DNA of 64,000 bases, from NCBI RefSeq assembly GCF_000428945.1, contig NZ_AUAX01000001.1, forward strand, positions 1 through 64,000, given 5' to 3'. Origin of the DNA: Hamadaea tsunoensis DSM 44101. Lineage in GTDB: Bacteria; Actinomycetota; Actinomycetes; Mycobacteriales; Micromonosporaceae. The notes beneath the pieces were generated by a model. That model was not told where the DNA came from and searched no databases. It saw nothing but the letters and a program-made list of their open reading frames with translations. Positions 7,579 through 16,111 of the stretch are shown here, piece after piece. The translations under genes were made by a program, and so were the position numbers. Numbering within the stretch: position 1 is the stretch's first letter; every line of letters starts with the position of its first letter.

Positions 7579-9345
7579 GTGCGCGAGATGGCGGTTCCGC
7601 CGGTCGTGACCATCGACGACCGGGACGATCTGACCGGCCCCGTGTGGGCCAACGCCGCCGAGCATCCCGACGCCGTGCAGTTCCTGCTGGACGACCGCGA
7701 AGTCACCTGCGCCGGCTTCCGGGACGAGGTGCTGACGCTGGCCCGGGGTCTGGCCGCGGCGGGCGTGGCGCCCGGCGACCGCGTGGCCCTCATGAGCCGT
7801 ACGCGCTACGAATGGACCCTCGCCGACTACGCGATCTGGGCGGCCGGCGCGGTCACCGTGCCGATCTACGAGACCTCGAGCGTCGATCAGGTGCGCTGGA
7901 TCCTGGCCGATTCCGGGGCCGTCGCCTGCGTCACCGAATTGCCCGGGCACTCGGAGACGGTCGCGCAGGCGGCGCCCGAGCTGAAGAACGTCTGGGAGAT
8001 CGGGGCGGGCGCGCTCACCACCCTGGCCGGCCGCGCGGACGAGGTCGAGGCGGCCGACATCGAGCGGCGCCGGGACGCGATCCGGGCCGGCGACCCGGCC
8101 ACGATCATCTACACCAGCGGCACGACCGGCCGCCCCAAGGGCTGCATCCTGACCCACCGCAACATGCTGTCCGACATCGGCAACGCCGTCCCCGAACTGG
8201 ACATCCTGTTCCGGCCGGGCTCGACCACCCTGCTGTTCCTGCCGCTGGCGCACGCGTTCGCCCGGCTGCTGCAGATCGGCGTGGTCGCGGCGCGCGTACG
8301 CACGGCCTTCGCGCCCGACGTCAAGAACCTCGTCGCCGACCTCGCCCGGGTACGCCCGACCTTCGTCCTCGCCGTCCCGCGGGTGTTCGAGAAGGTCTAC
8401 AACACGGCCCGGCAGAAGGCCCACGCCGACGGCAAGGGGAAGATCTTCGACGCGGCCGAGAAGACCGCGATCGAGTACTCGCGGGCGCTCGGGACCGGCC
8501 GGGTCGGGCTCGGACTGAAGATGCGCCACGCCCTCTTCGACAAGCTCGTGTACGGCAAGCTCCGGGCGGCGCTGGGCGGCCGCTGCGTCGCCGCGATCTC
8601 GGGCGGTGCGCCGCTGGGCGAGCGGCTCGGCCACTTCTACCACGGCATCGGCGTACTCGTGCTGGAAGGCTACGGGCTGACCGAGACCTCCCCCGCGATC
8701 ACGTTCAACCGGGAGCACGCGCTCAAGATCGGCACGGTCGGCCGGCCGCTGCCCGGCGTCACCGTCCGCATCGCCGACGACGGCGAGATCCTGGCCGCCG
8801 GCGACATCATCTTCACCGGGTACTTCAACAACCCCGAGGCCACCGCCGAGGCCATCCGCAATGACTGGTTCCACACCGGCGACCTGGGTTCCCTGGACGA
8901 CGAGGGGTTCCTGCGGATCACCGGCCGGAAGAAGGAGATCCTCGTGACGGCCGGCGGCAAGAACGTCGCGCCCGCCGTGCTCGAGGACCGCGTACGCGCC
9001 CACCCTCTGGTCAGCCAGTGCATGGTCGTCGGCGACGGGCGGCCGTTCATCGCCGCCCTCGTCACCGTGGACGAGGAGGCCCTGCCGAAGTGGCTGGAGG
9101 GCGAGGGCCGGGTACCCGCGGACGTCGCCGGACTGAGGGACGACCCGGCGCTGCTCGCTGCGATACAGTCCGCAGTGGACGAGGCGAACAAGGCGGTCTC
9201 GAAGGCCGAGGCGATCCGCGTGTTCCGCATCCTGCCGCGCGACTTCACCGAGGCCACCGGCGAGCTCACCCCTTCTCTGAAGGTCAAGAGGGCCGTCGTC
9301 ATGAAGGAGTACTCCGACGACATCGACGCCATCTACCTCCGTTGA
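7579..9345 (+). CDS. fadD: Long-chain fatty-acid-CoA ligase (AMP-binding)
   Basis: 588 aa. Activates fatty acids to acyl-AMP and then acyl-CoA. The ATP-binding P-loop IIYTSGTTGRPKGC (near 175), the adenine motif GYGLTETSP (near 360), the DWFHTGDLG motif and the linker/lysine segment ITGRKKEILVTAGGKNVAP are complete. The GTG at 7579 is chosen because AGGGAGG sits 6 bases upstream; longer frames start without a site. Resembles mycobacterial FadD15. It faces the SRPBCC/DUF5304 pair head-to-head. Confidence 0.93.
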   Translation: MREMAVPPVVTIDDRDDLTGPVWANAAEHPDAVQFLLDDREVTCAGFRDEVLTLARGLAAAGVAPGDRVALMSRTRYEWTLADYAIWAAGAVTVPIYETSSVDQVRWILADSGAVACVTELPGHSETVAQAAPELKNVWEIGAGALTTLAGRADEVEAADIERRRDAIRAGDPATIIYTSGTTGRPKGCILTHRNMLSDIGNAVPELDILFRPGSTTLLFLPLAHAFARLLQIGVVAARVRTAFAPDVKNLVADLARVRPTFVLAVPRVFEKVYNTARQKAHADGKGKIFDAAEKTAIEYSRALGTGRVGLGLKMRHALFDKLVYGKLRAALGGRCVAAISGGAPLGERLGHFYHGIGVLVLEGYGLTETSPAITFNREHALKIGTVGRPLPGVTVRIADDGEILAAGDIIFTGYFNNPEATAEAIRNDWFHTGDLGSLDDEGFLRITGRKKEILVTAGGKNVAPAVLEDRVRAHPLVSQCMVVGDGRPFIAALVTVDEEALPKWLEGEGRVPADVAGLRDDPALLAAIQSAVDEANKAVSKAEAIRVFRILPRDFTEATGELTPSLKVKRAVVMKEYSDDIDAIYLR

Positions 9346-9391
9346 GCGCCCGCGCCTGGGTACCGCCGCCGTCCTGACGGCCGCCGCCCGC

Positions 9392-11014
9392 TTGGCGCTG
9401 CTCATCCTCGTGGCGGTGCTGACGCTGCTCGCCACGCGTTCGGCGAGCCAGCTGCTGTGGATCGTGCTGCTCGCCGTCGCCGCCGTGCCCGGGGTCTTCC
9501 CGCCCCGGCGGCAGTGGGTCGCCACCGCCGGCCGGGTCGCCGAGGTGCTGCTGGTCGCGTTCGGCGCCGCGTCCGTCGCGGTGGCCGCGGCCGCCGCCGG
9601 TACGCAGCCCGACGGCTTCGGTGCCGCCGCGCTGCTGCCCTATCTCGCCGTTCCGCTGATCGCCGCCACCCTGCGCGGCCGGGCCTCGGAGGCGGGCGTG
9701 CTGCTGGCCGCCGGCATCTGCGGGCTGGTCGTCGCCGGCGTGGTCTACCAGCTGAACGGCGACGCGCTGCTCAAGTCGGTCGGCTACATCATCAGCTGCG
9801 CGCAGTGGCTGGTCCTGATCTCGCTGGGCACCCTGACGACGGGCGCCCTGCAGCGGGCGGTCCAGGCCCGCCGGGAACCCCAGCCCTACGTCGAGGCCAC
9901 GCGGCTGCTGACCCAGCTGCGTACGGTCGCCCGGCAGCTGCCCGGCGCCACCCTCGACCCGGGCGGGATCGCCGAGCACCTGCTCGAAGAGGTCCGCACG
10001 ATGGCCAAGACCGACCGGTCGGCCGTGCTGACCGCCGGCGGCGGCGGCCGCCTCATGGTGCTGGCCCAGGCCGGGCTGGCGGCCGACGGGGGCGAGCGGC
10101 ACGACTGGGAGACCGTCCTCGACACCGACTCGGCCATCGCCGAGGCCTGGGCGAGCCAGCTCCCGCAGACGTCCAGCCGTTCCCAGGTCCGGGGTACGCC
10201 GCGGGACCGCGAGGTCAGTGCGCTGGTGGTACCGCTGGTCGCCGGTGTGCGTACGGTGGGATTGGCGGTACTGGAGCACGACGGCGCCGGCGGATTCCCA
10301 CCCGCCGCCCTCGCCCGGGTCCGCGCGGCGGCCGACCAGGCCGCGTTGCGCCTGGAGGCGGCGCTGCTCTTCGACGAGGTGCGCTCGCTGGCCACGAACG
10401 AGGAGCGGCAGCGCCTCGCGCGGGAGATCCACGACGGCGTGGCGCAGGAGCTGGTGATCATCGGTTACGGCGTCGACAACGTGCTGGCGACCCTGCCGGC
10501 GGGTGCGACCGAGGCCGAGGAAGGGCTCCGGTCGCTGCGCGAGGAGATCACCCGGGTCGTCACCGAGCTGCGCCTGAGCCTGTTCGAGCTGCGCAGCCAG
10601 GTGGACCGGCACGGCAATCTCACGTCGGCGATCGCGGAATTCGCCCGGATAGTGGGCGCGTCCGCCGGATTGCGCGTTCATTTGTCACTCGACGACTCGC
10701 CCGGTCGGCTGCCTTCGGCAATGGAGGCGGAGCTGCTGCGAATCGCGCAGGAGGCGATTACCAACGCCCGCAAACACGCCGGAGCAAGTAATCTCTGGGT
10801 CACCTGTTCCGTCGATCCCCCGAACGCTCATATAGAAGTGTCGGACGACGGACAGGGAATCGCTGACCAGCGAGTTGACGGGCGGTACGGTCTTGCGATC
10901 ATGGCAGAGAGAGCGGAACGTATCCGAGGCAGGCTGGAAATCCGACCACGCCACCCGAATGGGACGACAGTGGCAGTGGTGTTGGGTCCGTCCGGCCGGC
11001 GCGATAGCGTGTGA
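9392..11014 (+). CDS. NarL-type sensor histidine kinase
   Basis: 540 aa from a TTG start; the true start is uncertain because no ATG or GTG lies in frame after the previous stop. Residues 1-150 are hydrophobic and form about five membrane helices, followed by a GAF-like region (about 165-330). The HisKA_3 dimerisation box ERQRLAREIHDGVAQE carries phospho-acceptor His347, and the HATPase domain has AQEAITNARKHA and DDGQGI with GRYGLAIMAERAE. The response regulator follows 43 bases downstream. The signal is unknown; the membrane part has no large extracellular loop, suggesting sensing in the membrane or by the GAF-like region. Confidence 0.9.
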   Translation: MALLILVAVLTLLATRSASQLLWIVLLAVAAVPGVFPPRRQWVATAGRVAEVLLVAFGAASVAVAAAAAGTQPDGFGAAALLPYLAVPLIAATLRGRASEAGVLLAAGICGLVVAGVVYQLNGDALLKSVGYIISCAQWLVLISLGTLTTGALQRAVQARREPQPYVEATRLLTQLRTVARQLPGATLDPGGIAEHLLEEVRTMAKTDRSAVLTAGGGGRLMVLAQAGLAADGGERHDWETVLDTDSAIAEAWASQLPQTSSRSQVRGTPRDREVSALVVPLVAGVRTVGLAVLEHDGAGGFPPAALARVRAAADQAALRLEAALLFDEVRSLATNEERQRLAREIHDGVAQELVIIGYGVDNVLATLPAGATEAEEGLRSLREEITRVVTELRLSLFELRSQVDRHGNLTSAIAEFARIVGASAGLRVHLSLDDSPGRLPSAMEAELLRIAQEAITNARKHAGASNLWVTCSVDPPNAHIEVSDDGQGIADQRVDGRYGLAIMAERAERIRGRLEIRPRHPNGTTVAVVLGPSGRRDSV

Positions 11015-11057
11015 GCGCCCGCCGTCGCCGGCGCGCTAGAAGGGGAGAGCACCAAGC

Positions 11058-11726
11058 ATGTCCACCAGCACCGTACCCACGGGTCGGACCAAGGTCCTAC
11101 TCGTAGACGATCACGACCTCATCCGCAAGGGTCTGCGGCACGCCTTCGAGCGCGACCGCCAGTTCGAGGTCGTCGGCGAGGCGGGCACGGCGGCGGAGGC
11201 CGTCCGCCAGGCCGGTGCGCTCCAGCCTGACGTGGTCATCATGGACCTGCGACTGCCCGACGGCAGCGGTCTGGAGGCCACCCGCGCGCTGCGCAAGGCC
11301 AGCGCGACCATGGGCATCGTGGTCCTGACCATGTACGCGGGCGACGACCAGCTCTTCGGCGCGTTGGAGGCCGGCGCGAGCGCGTTCGTGCCGAAGACCG
11401 CCCCGGCCGACGAGGTCGTGGCCGCCGCCCGGCACGCCGCGTCCGCCCCGAGCGCCTTCACCGCCGCCGACCTGGCCGAGGCCATGAAGCGCCGGCTCGC
11501 CCCGGCCGGCCCGCAGCTGAGCCCCCGCGAGGGCCAGGTGCTGCGCCTGCTCGCCGACGGCATGAGCGTCAACGGCATCGCCAAGCAGCTGTTCGTCAGC
11601 GAGTCGACGGCCAAGACGCACATCTCGAAGCTGTACGAGAAGCTCGGCGCGGCCAACCGGGCCCAGGCGCTGATGACCGCACTGCGCCTCGGCCTGCTCG
11701 AAGCTCCCGACGCGCCCAAGTTCTAG
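11058..11726 (+). CDS. NarL/FixJ-family response regulator
   Basis: 222 aa. Receiver domain with acidic pocket DDHD (17-20), phospho-acceptor Asp63 (VIMDLRLPDG), switch Thr in VVLTMYAG and Lys in VPKTAP. LuxR-type helix-turn-helix follows: LSPREGQVLRLLADGMSVNG and SESTAKTHISKLYEKLG. Ribosome site GGGGAG precedes the ATG. Partner of the upstream kinase; target genes cannot be told, but the kinase pair is co-oriented with the downstream HIT and PimB genes. Confidence 0.94.
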   Translation: MSTSTVPTGRTKVLLVDDHDLIRKGLRHAFERDRQFEVVGEAGTAAEAVRQAGALQPDVVIMDLRLPDGSGLEATRALRKASATMGIVVLTMYAGDDQLFGALEAGASAFVPKTAPADEVVAAARHAASAPSAFTAADLAEAMKRRLAPAGPQLSPREGQVLRLLADGMSVNGIAKQLFVSESTAKTHISKLYEKLGAANRAQALMTALRLGLLEAPDAPKF

Positions 11727-11743
11727 ACGCGCCCAAGATCTAG
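11710..11743 (+). repeat. 17-bp tandem duplication across the regulator stop codon
   Basis: ACGCGCCCAAG-TTCTAG (11710-11726) is repeated directly as ACGCGCCCAAG-ATCTAG (11727-11743) with one mismatch, duplicating the last codons and TAG stop. Probably replication slippage. Confidence 0.85.
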
Positions 11744-11766
11744 CACAGGACAGGAAAGCCCGATCC

Positions 11767-12288
11767 ATGGGAAGGCACTCCTCCACGCCCGCCGACGGCC
11801 TGGCCGTCGACTGGCGCTCCGACCGGCTCGGCTCGGCCCGTTCCGGGGAGAACCCGATGGTCATGGCGAAGCTGCCCAGCGGCTACGTCGTCTTCGGTGA
11901 CACGCAGCACCTGCCCGGGTACTGCGTGCTGCTGTCGGACGTCGATGACGCCGATCACCTGACCGACCTCGCCGGCGAGCAGCGCCAGCAGTTCCTCACG
12001 GACATGGCGCTGCTCGGCGACGCGGTGTTCGCCGTCTGCGGCGGCCGGGACCCGGCGTTCCGGCGGCTCAACTACGAGATCCTCGGCAACTCGCTGCACC
12101 ACCTGCACGCGCACGTGCACGCCCGGTACGCCTGGGAGCCGGCCGAGTTCCGGTCGGGCCCGGTCTGGCGGTACGCGTACGAGGACCGGTTCGCGCCCCA
12201 ATACGATCCCCTCTCGTCGCCGGACGCCGAGGAGCTGGACGACCTGCGCCAGGCCATCACGCTGGAATTGCTGCGCCTGTCGAAGTGA
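11767..12288 (+). CDS. HIT-superfamily nucleotide hydrolase
   Basis: 173 aa. Histidine-triad motif HHLHAHVHARY near residues 119-129, preceded by NYEILGN, places it with Ap4A/Fhit-type nucleotidyl hydrolases that attack alpha-phosphates of dinucleotides or nucleotide conjugates. An N-terminal PSGYVVFGDTQHLPGYCVLL segment forms the substrate-binding half. Ribosome site AGGAAAG lies upstream of the ATG. Its TGA overlaps the GTG of the next gene (GTGA), so it is coupled to the mannosyltransferase. Substrate unassigned. Confidence 0.88.
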   Translation: MGRHSSTPADGLAVDWRSDRLGSARSGENPMVMAKLPSGYVVFGDTQHLPGYCVLLSDVDDADHLTDLAGEQRQQFLTDMALLGDAVFAVCGGRDPAFRRLNYEILGNSLHHLHAHVHARYAWEPAEFRSGPVWRYAYEDRFAPQYDPLSSPDAEELDDLRQAITLELLRLSK

Positions 12289-13400
12289 AGACCCTGCTCG
12301 TCACGAACGACTTCCCGCCGCGGCCCGGCGGGATCCAGCAGTTCGTCCACAACCTGGCGCTGCGCCTGCCCCCGGCCGAGGTGGTCGTCTACTCGTCCAC
12401 CTACGAGGGGGCAGGCGCTTTCGACGCCCGGCAGCCGTTCGCCGTCGTCCGCGAGGACACCGGCATGCTGCTGCCCACTCCCGGCGTCGCCCGCCGCGCG
12501 GCCGAGATCGCCCGCGCCGAGGGGTGCGACCGCGTCCTGTTCGGGGCCACCGCCCCGCTCGGCCTGCTCGCGCACGGTCTGCGTACCGGCGCGGGCATCG
12601 AGCGCGCCGTCGGCCTCACGCACGGGCACGAGGCCGGCTGGGCCGCGCTGCCCGGTTCGCGCGGCATGCTCAAGCGCATCGCCCGCGGCTGCGACGTCAT
12701 CACCTACCTGGGCGAATACTTCCACCGCCGGCTCGACCCGGCGATCGGTCCGCTCACCGAACTGCGCCGCCTCGCCCCCGGCGTCGACATCGACGACTAT
12801 CACCCGAGCGTCGACGGCGACGAGGTCCGCAAGGAGCACGGCCTGCTCGACCGCCCGGTGATCGTCTGCGTCTCGCGCCTCGTTCCCCGCAAAGGGCAAG
12901 ACTCCCTGGTCCGCGCGATGCCGCACGTCCTGCGGAAAGTCCCTGACGCGGCTCTCCTCATCGTGAGCGACGGTCCGGACCGCGGCCGCCTCGAACGCCT
13001 CGTACGCGAACACGACGTCACCGGATCGGTCGCCTTCACCGGCAAGGTCCCGTGGGAGGAGCTGCCCCGGCACTACGCGGCGGGCGACGTCTTCGCGATG
13101 CCGTGCCGGACGCGCTGGGGCGGCCTGGACGTCGAGGGGCTGGGCATCGTCTACCTGGAGGCGTCGGCGACCGGCCTGCCCGTCATCGGCGGGGCCTCCG
13201 GCGGTGCGCCCGACGCGGTCCTCGACGGCGAGACCGGATACGTGGTGTCCGACCTGACCCAGCTCGTCGACCGGCTGGTCGAGCTGCTCACCGACACCGG
13301 TCTCGCCCGCCGCATGGGCGCGGCCGGCCGGGCCTGGGTCGAGCGGGAGTGGCGCTGGGACCTCCAGGCCGCCCGCCTCCGCTCCCTCCTCCTCGCCTGA
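12285..13400 (+). CDS. pimB: GT4 glycosyltransferase, PimB'-like phosphatidylinositol mannosyltransferase
   Basis: 371 aa. GT-B fold. The N-terminus LLVTNDFPPRPGGIQQFVHN is typical of corynebacterial and mycobacterial PimB', which adds the second mannose from GDP-mannose to the 6-position of inositol in PIM1 at the cytoplasmic face of the membrane. Nucleotide-sugar domain motifs VCVSRLVPRKGQD and GLGIVYLEASATGLPVIGG (EX7E-type region) are present. The GTG start overlaps the HIT gene. Neighbouring fadD matches the mycobacterial order fadD15-pimB. Exact acceptor is inferred from similarity. Confidence 0.85.
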   Translation: MKTLLVTNDFPPRPGGIQQFVHNLALRLPPAEVVVYSSTYEGAGAFDARQPFAVVREDTGMLLPTPGVARRAAEIARAEGCDRVLFGATAPLGLLAHGLRTGAGIERAVGLTHGHEAGWAALPGSRGMLKRIARGCDVITYLGEYFHRRLDPAIGPLTELRRLAPGVDIDDYHPSVDGDEVRKEHGLLDRPVIVCVSRLVPRKGQDSLVRAMPHVLRKVPDAALLIVSDGPDRGRLERLVREHDVTGSVAFTGKVPWEELPRHYAAGDVFAMPCRTRWGGLDVEGLGIVYLEASATGLPVIGGASGGAPDAVLDGETGYVVSDLTQLVDRLVELLTDTGLARRMGAAGRAWVEREWRWDLQAARLRSLLLA

Positions 13401-13418
13401 CCCTCCCCGAGGACCGAT

Positions 13419-14663
13419 TCAGGGGTGCTCGCGGGCGTACGCGCGGGCGGCGGCGATGCGCTCGACGGTGGTCGGGTGGCTGCCGAACAGGAACTGCTCC
13501 CAGGCCGGCGGGTCCGGGTCGCCGAGGTTCACCAGGGCCAGCCGCTGCTGCATCCGGTCGAAGGTCGCCGGGTCGTTCGTGACTTCGAGGGCGTGCTCGT
13601 CCGCGCGGGCCTCGATCGCCCGCGACACGTACGCCTGCACGGGACCGGCCAGCAGTCCGGCCACGGAGCCGATCGCGAGCAGCAGGCCGATCGCGCGCGG
13701 GTCGGCGATCGACTCGACCCCGGCCCGTCGCAGCAGGGGCGCCCAGCCGCCGAGCAGGTACAGGACGATCACCATGGCGGCCGAGCCGAAGGCGCCGATG
13801 AGCGTACCGATGCCGACGTCGTTGCGCTTGGCGTGGCCGAGTTCGTGCGCGACGACGCTGACCACCTCGTCGTCCGGCGCCTCGGTCAGCAGGGTGTCGT
13901 AGACGACCACCCGGCGGGTCGGTCCCAGTCCCGACACGTACGCGTTGACCGCCCGCGTACGCCGGGACGCGTCGGCGACCAGCACGTCCTTCACCGGTAC
14001 GCCGTCCGCCGCCGCCATCGTCACGATCCGTTCGCGCAGCGGGGAGTCGGGCATCGAGGTGAACTTGTTGAACACCGGCTCGACGAGCACCGGGAAGACG
14101 AACGTCATGAGGACGACCAGTCCGGCCGCTCCGGCCGCCGCCCACGCCCACCACCAGTTCGGGGCCAGCCGGGTCAGGCCGAAGAACAGGAACAGGACGA
14201 TCGCGCCGAGGACCGCGCCGATCGCGTACCCCTTGAGGAGGTCCGTGAACCACGCGCCCCAGCCCTGCGTGGACAGTCCATAACGGACGGAGATGGTGTG
14301 GCCGACCGCGGACAGCGGGAGGGTCACGATGTCGGCGAGGAAGACGACGAGCAGGCCGCCGCCCACGGCCTGGACCCACCACGGGCCGGGGACCAGCCCG
14401 ACGATCTTCGCGCCGAGCGGCGTCAGACCCAGCAGCAGCGCGGCCGCGAGCCCGATGACCATGCTGGGGTAGGCCACCCACCGCAACGCCCCGTGGTACG
14501 CCCTGGCCCGCGCGACCTTGTCCGCGGGCAGCTCGGCGAGAGCGGCGATCTGGTCGGCCCGCGGCGCGGGCGGCCGGTGCCAGGGAACCAGCAGGCCGGC
14601 GACGACGGCGAGCGCTGCCAGCAGCACGACGAGCACGACCGTCGCCCAGGTGCGTGGGGTCAT
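13419..14663 (-). CDS. M48A (Ste24/CAAX-type) membrane zinc metalloprotease
   Basis: 414 aa. Integral-membrane peptidase with an N-terminal helix, several further hydrophobic segments and the zinc motif HELGH at 273-277 (DEVVSVVAHELGHAKRND), with the third ligand expected in EARADEHAL. Length and layout fit the Ste24p/CAAX protease 1-like branch rather than the shorter HtpX. Likely role: membrane-protein quality control. The ATG at 14663 is 22 bases from the divergent SDR start, so the two promoters overlap. Convergent with pimB. Confidence 0.88.
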   Translation of the reverse strand: MTPRTWATVVLVVLLAALAVVAGLLVPWHRPPAPRADQIAALAELPADKVARARAYHGALRWVAYPSMVIGLAAALLLGLTPLGAKIVGLVPGPWWVQAVGGGLLVVFLADIVTLPLSAVGHTISVRYGLSTQGWGAWFTDLLKGYAIGAVLGAIVLFLFFGLTRLAPNWWWAWAAAGAAGLVVLMTFVFPVLVEPVFNKFTSMPDSPLRERIVTMAAADGVPVKDVLVADASRRTRAVNAYVSGLGPTRRVVVYDTLLTEAPDDEVVSVVAHELGHAKRNDVGIGTLIGAFGSAAMVIVLYLLGGWAPLLRRAGVESIADPRAIGLLLAIGSVAGLLAGPVQAYVSRAIEARADEHALEVTNDPATFDRMQQRLALVNLGDPDPPAWEQFLFGSHPTTVERIAAARAYAREHP

Positions 14664-14672
14664 GCCGCATTC

Positions 14673-14678
14673 TAAGCT
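14673..14678 (+). promoter_or_regulatory. Predicted leaderless -10 (TAAGCT) for the SDR gene
   Basis: Ends 7 bases before the ATG at 14686; lies in the 22-base gap between divergent starts. Confidence 0.5.
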
Positions 14679-14685
14679 GCTGATC

Positions 14686-15408
14686 ATGGAGAAGCTCGCA
14701 GTCGTCAGCGGCGGCGGTACCGGCATCGGCGCCGCGATCGCCACCACCCTCGCCACCGACGGGTACGCGGTCCTGATCGTCGGCCGCCGCCCCGAACCGC
14801 TGGCGAAGGTCGCCGCGTCCCACCCGAACATCACGCCGGTGGTGGCCGACGTGGCCGACCCGGCCCGCGTGACGGCCGTCGCCGAGGCGGTCGGCGAACG
14901 CGAGGTCGACGTACTCGTCAACAACGCCGGCGGATTCGTCATGTCCACAGGGGACACGCTGGCCGACCTCGCCACCCAGTGGCGCGGCGCGTACGACACC
15001 AACGTGCTCACGGCCGTCCTGCTCACCGAGGCCCTGCTCCCCCGCCTGCGCCGGCCCGGCGGCCGCGTCATCCTGTTCAGCTCGATCGCCGCGCAGCGCG
15101 GCGGCGGCGGGCCCTACTCGGCGGCGAAGGCGGCCCTGCACGGCTGGGTCTTCGACCTGGCCGCGCAGCTCGGACCGGACGGCGTCACGGCCAACGTCAT
15201 CTCCCCCGGATACATCGCCGACACCGAATTCTTCGGCACGCGCATGACCCCCGAGGGCCACGCGTCCCGGGTCGGCCAGACGCTCGTCGGCCGCGCGGGC
15301 CGGCCGGACGACATCGCGGCCGCGGTGAGCTGGCTCGCCGGCGAGTCGGGGGGTTATGTCACCGGGCAGATCATCAATGTCAACGGAGGGTCGGTCCTCG
15401 GGCGGTGA
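14686..15408 (+). CDS. Short-chain dehydrogenase/reductase (classical SDR)
   Basis: 240 aa. NAD(P)-binding SGGGTGIGAA at the N-terminus, VNNAGG near residue 82, active-site Ser in FSSIAAQ, and YxxxK at Tyr144/Lys148 (PYSAAK), then SPGYIADT. C-terminal GQIINVNGGS is typical of FabG-like oxidoreductases. RPE-type basic residues after strand 2 (GRRPE) favour NADPH. Substrate unknown. The gene ends directly at a dispersed repeat. Confidence 0.92.
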   Translation: MEKLAVVSGGGTGIGAAIATTLATDGYAVLIVGRRPEPLAKVAASHPNITPVVADVADPARVTAVAEAVGEREVDVLVNNAGGFVMSTGDTLADLATQWRGAYDTNVLTAVLLTEALLPRLRRPGGRVILFSSIAAQRGGGGPYSAAKAALHGWVFDLAAQLGPDGVTANVISPGYIADTEFFGTRMTPEGHASRVGQTLVGRAGRPDDIAAAVSWLAGESGGYVTGQIINVNGGSVLGR

Positions 15409-15583
15409 CAGGTCAAGATCAAATTCATGTCCCGGGTCCGTCGATCTCACCTCCGCTCCTCGCGCGGGAGACCGTTCCGGCCCGGGGGGCCTCCACTGCC
15501 AGGTGAGTGGGGCGACGCATCCTTCACCGTCGCCCGGTCGCCGTTTCACCCTTTACCCCGAGCCTTTGTCGCGACTGTCCGAC
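15409..15583 (+). repeat. Dispersed stop-codon repeat, copy 3
   Basis: Begins right after the SDR TGA stop. Blocks in order: GGTCAAGATCAAATTCATG, TCCCGGGTCCGTCGATCTCA, CTCCTCGCGCGGGAGACCG, GCATCCTTCACCGTCGCCC, and terminal TTTGTCGCGACTGTCCGACT. Same orientation relative to the upstream gene as copies 1, 4 and 6. Confidence 0.8.
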
Positions 15584-15597
15584 TTGCACCCGGAATG

Positions 15598-15675
15598 CTC
15601 GACGATCTTGCGCGAATGTCCGGGCTTTTCGGGCATTACGGACGATTTTCGAGGCATTCGCGCAAGATCGTCGAG
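15598..15675. repeat. Palindrome with perfect 21-bp arms, copy 2
   Basis: Arms 15598-15618 and 15655-15675 (CTCGACGATCTTGCGCGAAT in the left arm) are perfectly complementary. The arm core is identical to the palindrome at 2872-2945; the 36-base loop differs. With the preceding repeat it fills most of the 364-base gene-free stretch before 15773. Confidence 0.85.
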
Positions 15676-15772
15676 AAGGTTGAGCGGGCGCGGGATCTCG
15701 GGCTTCCGCTGCGGGCCGGAGGGATCGCGCCTAGCGTGGGAGGCGTCCGCCTATCTGTGAGGAGAGGACGCG

Positions 15773-16018
15773 ATGAGCAAGCGCAATCAGCGCCACCACG
15801 ATTCCCGGCAGGAATCCCACCATCAGGCCGAGCATCAGGCCCCGACGGAGGCCTCCGATCCCGCCGCTCAGCACGGCTACCCCGGTGAGCACGCCCACGA
15901 GCAGGCCAAGCAGAACGCCATGGCCGCCCGCGGCAAGGCGACGAGAACCCAGATGTCCGTCGGCCAGGCCAACATCATGCGGCTGAAGAAGGGCAATCAG
16001 CCCCGCGGCAGCAGGTAG
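15773..16018 (+). CDS. Small hydrophilic protein, unrecognised
   Basis: 81 aa, rich in His, Gln, Arg and Glu (SKRNQRHHDSRQESHHQAEH) with a basic C-terminus (MRLKKGNQPRGSR). GAGGAGAGG lies 5-6 bases before the ATG, a strong ribosome site that supports a real gene. No membrane segment or known motif; probably intrinsically disordered. The His-rich N-terminus could bind metal, which is speculation. Confidence 0.65.
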   Translation: MSKRNQRHHDSRQESHHQAEHQAPTEASDPAAQHGYPGEHAHEQAKQNAMAARGKATRTQMSVGQANIMRLKKGNQPRGSR

Positions 16019-16024
16019 CAGCCA

Positions 16025-16104
16025 TTGATCCCGCCGGGATCGGGGAACCCGCCCGCATCATGAATCATGATCACGTGGGGGGCCCTGATCCCAGCGGGAT
16101 CTTG
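16025..16104. terminator. Bidirectional palindromic terminator between convergent genes
   Basis: Left arm TTGATCCCGCCGGGATCGGG (16025-16044) pairs with the right arm that begins CCCTGATCC and ends AGCGGGATCTTG (16083-16104); the centre ATCATGAATCATGAT is itself palindromic. The right arm matches one at 57148-57169 with a single mismatch. It separates the genes ending at 16018 and 16112. Confidence 0.7.
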
Positions 16105-16111
16105 CGACGGT

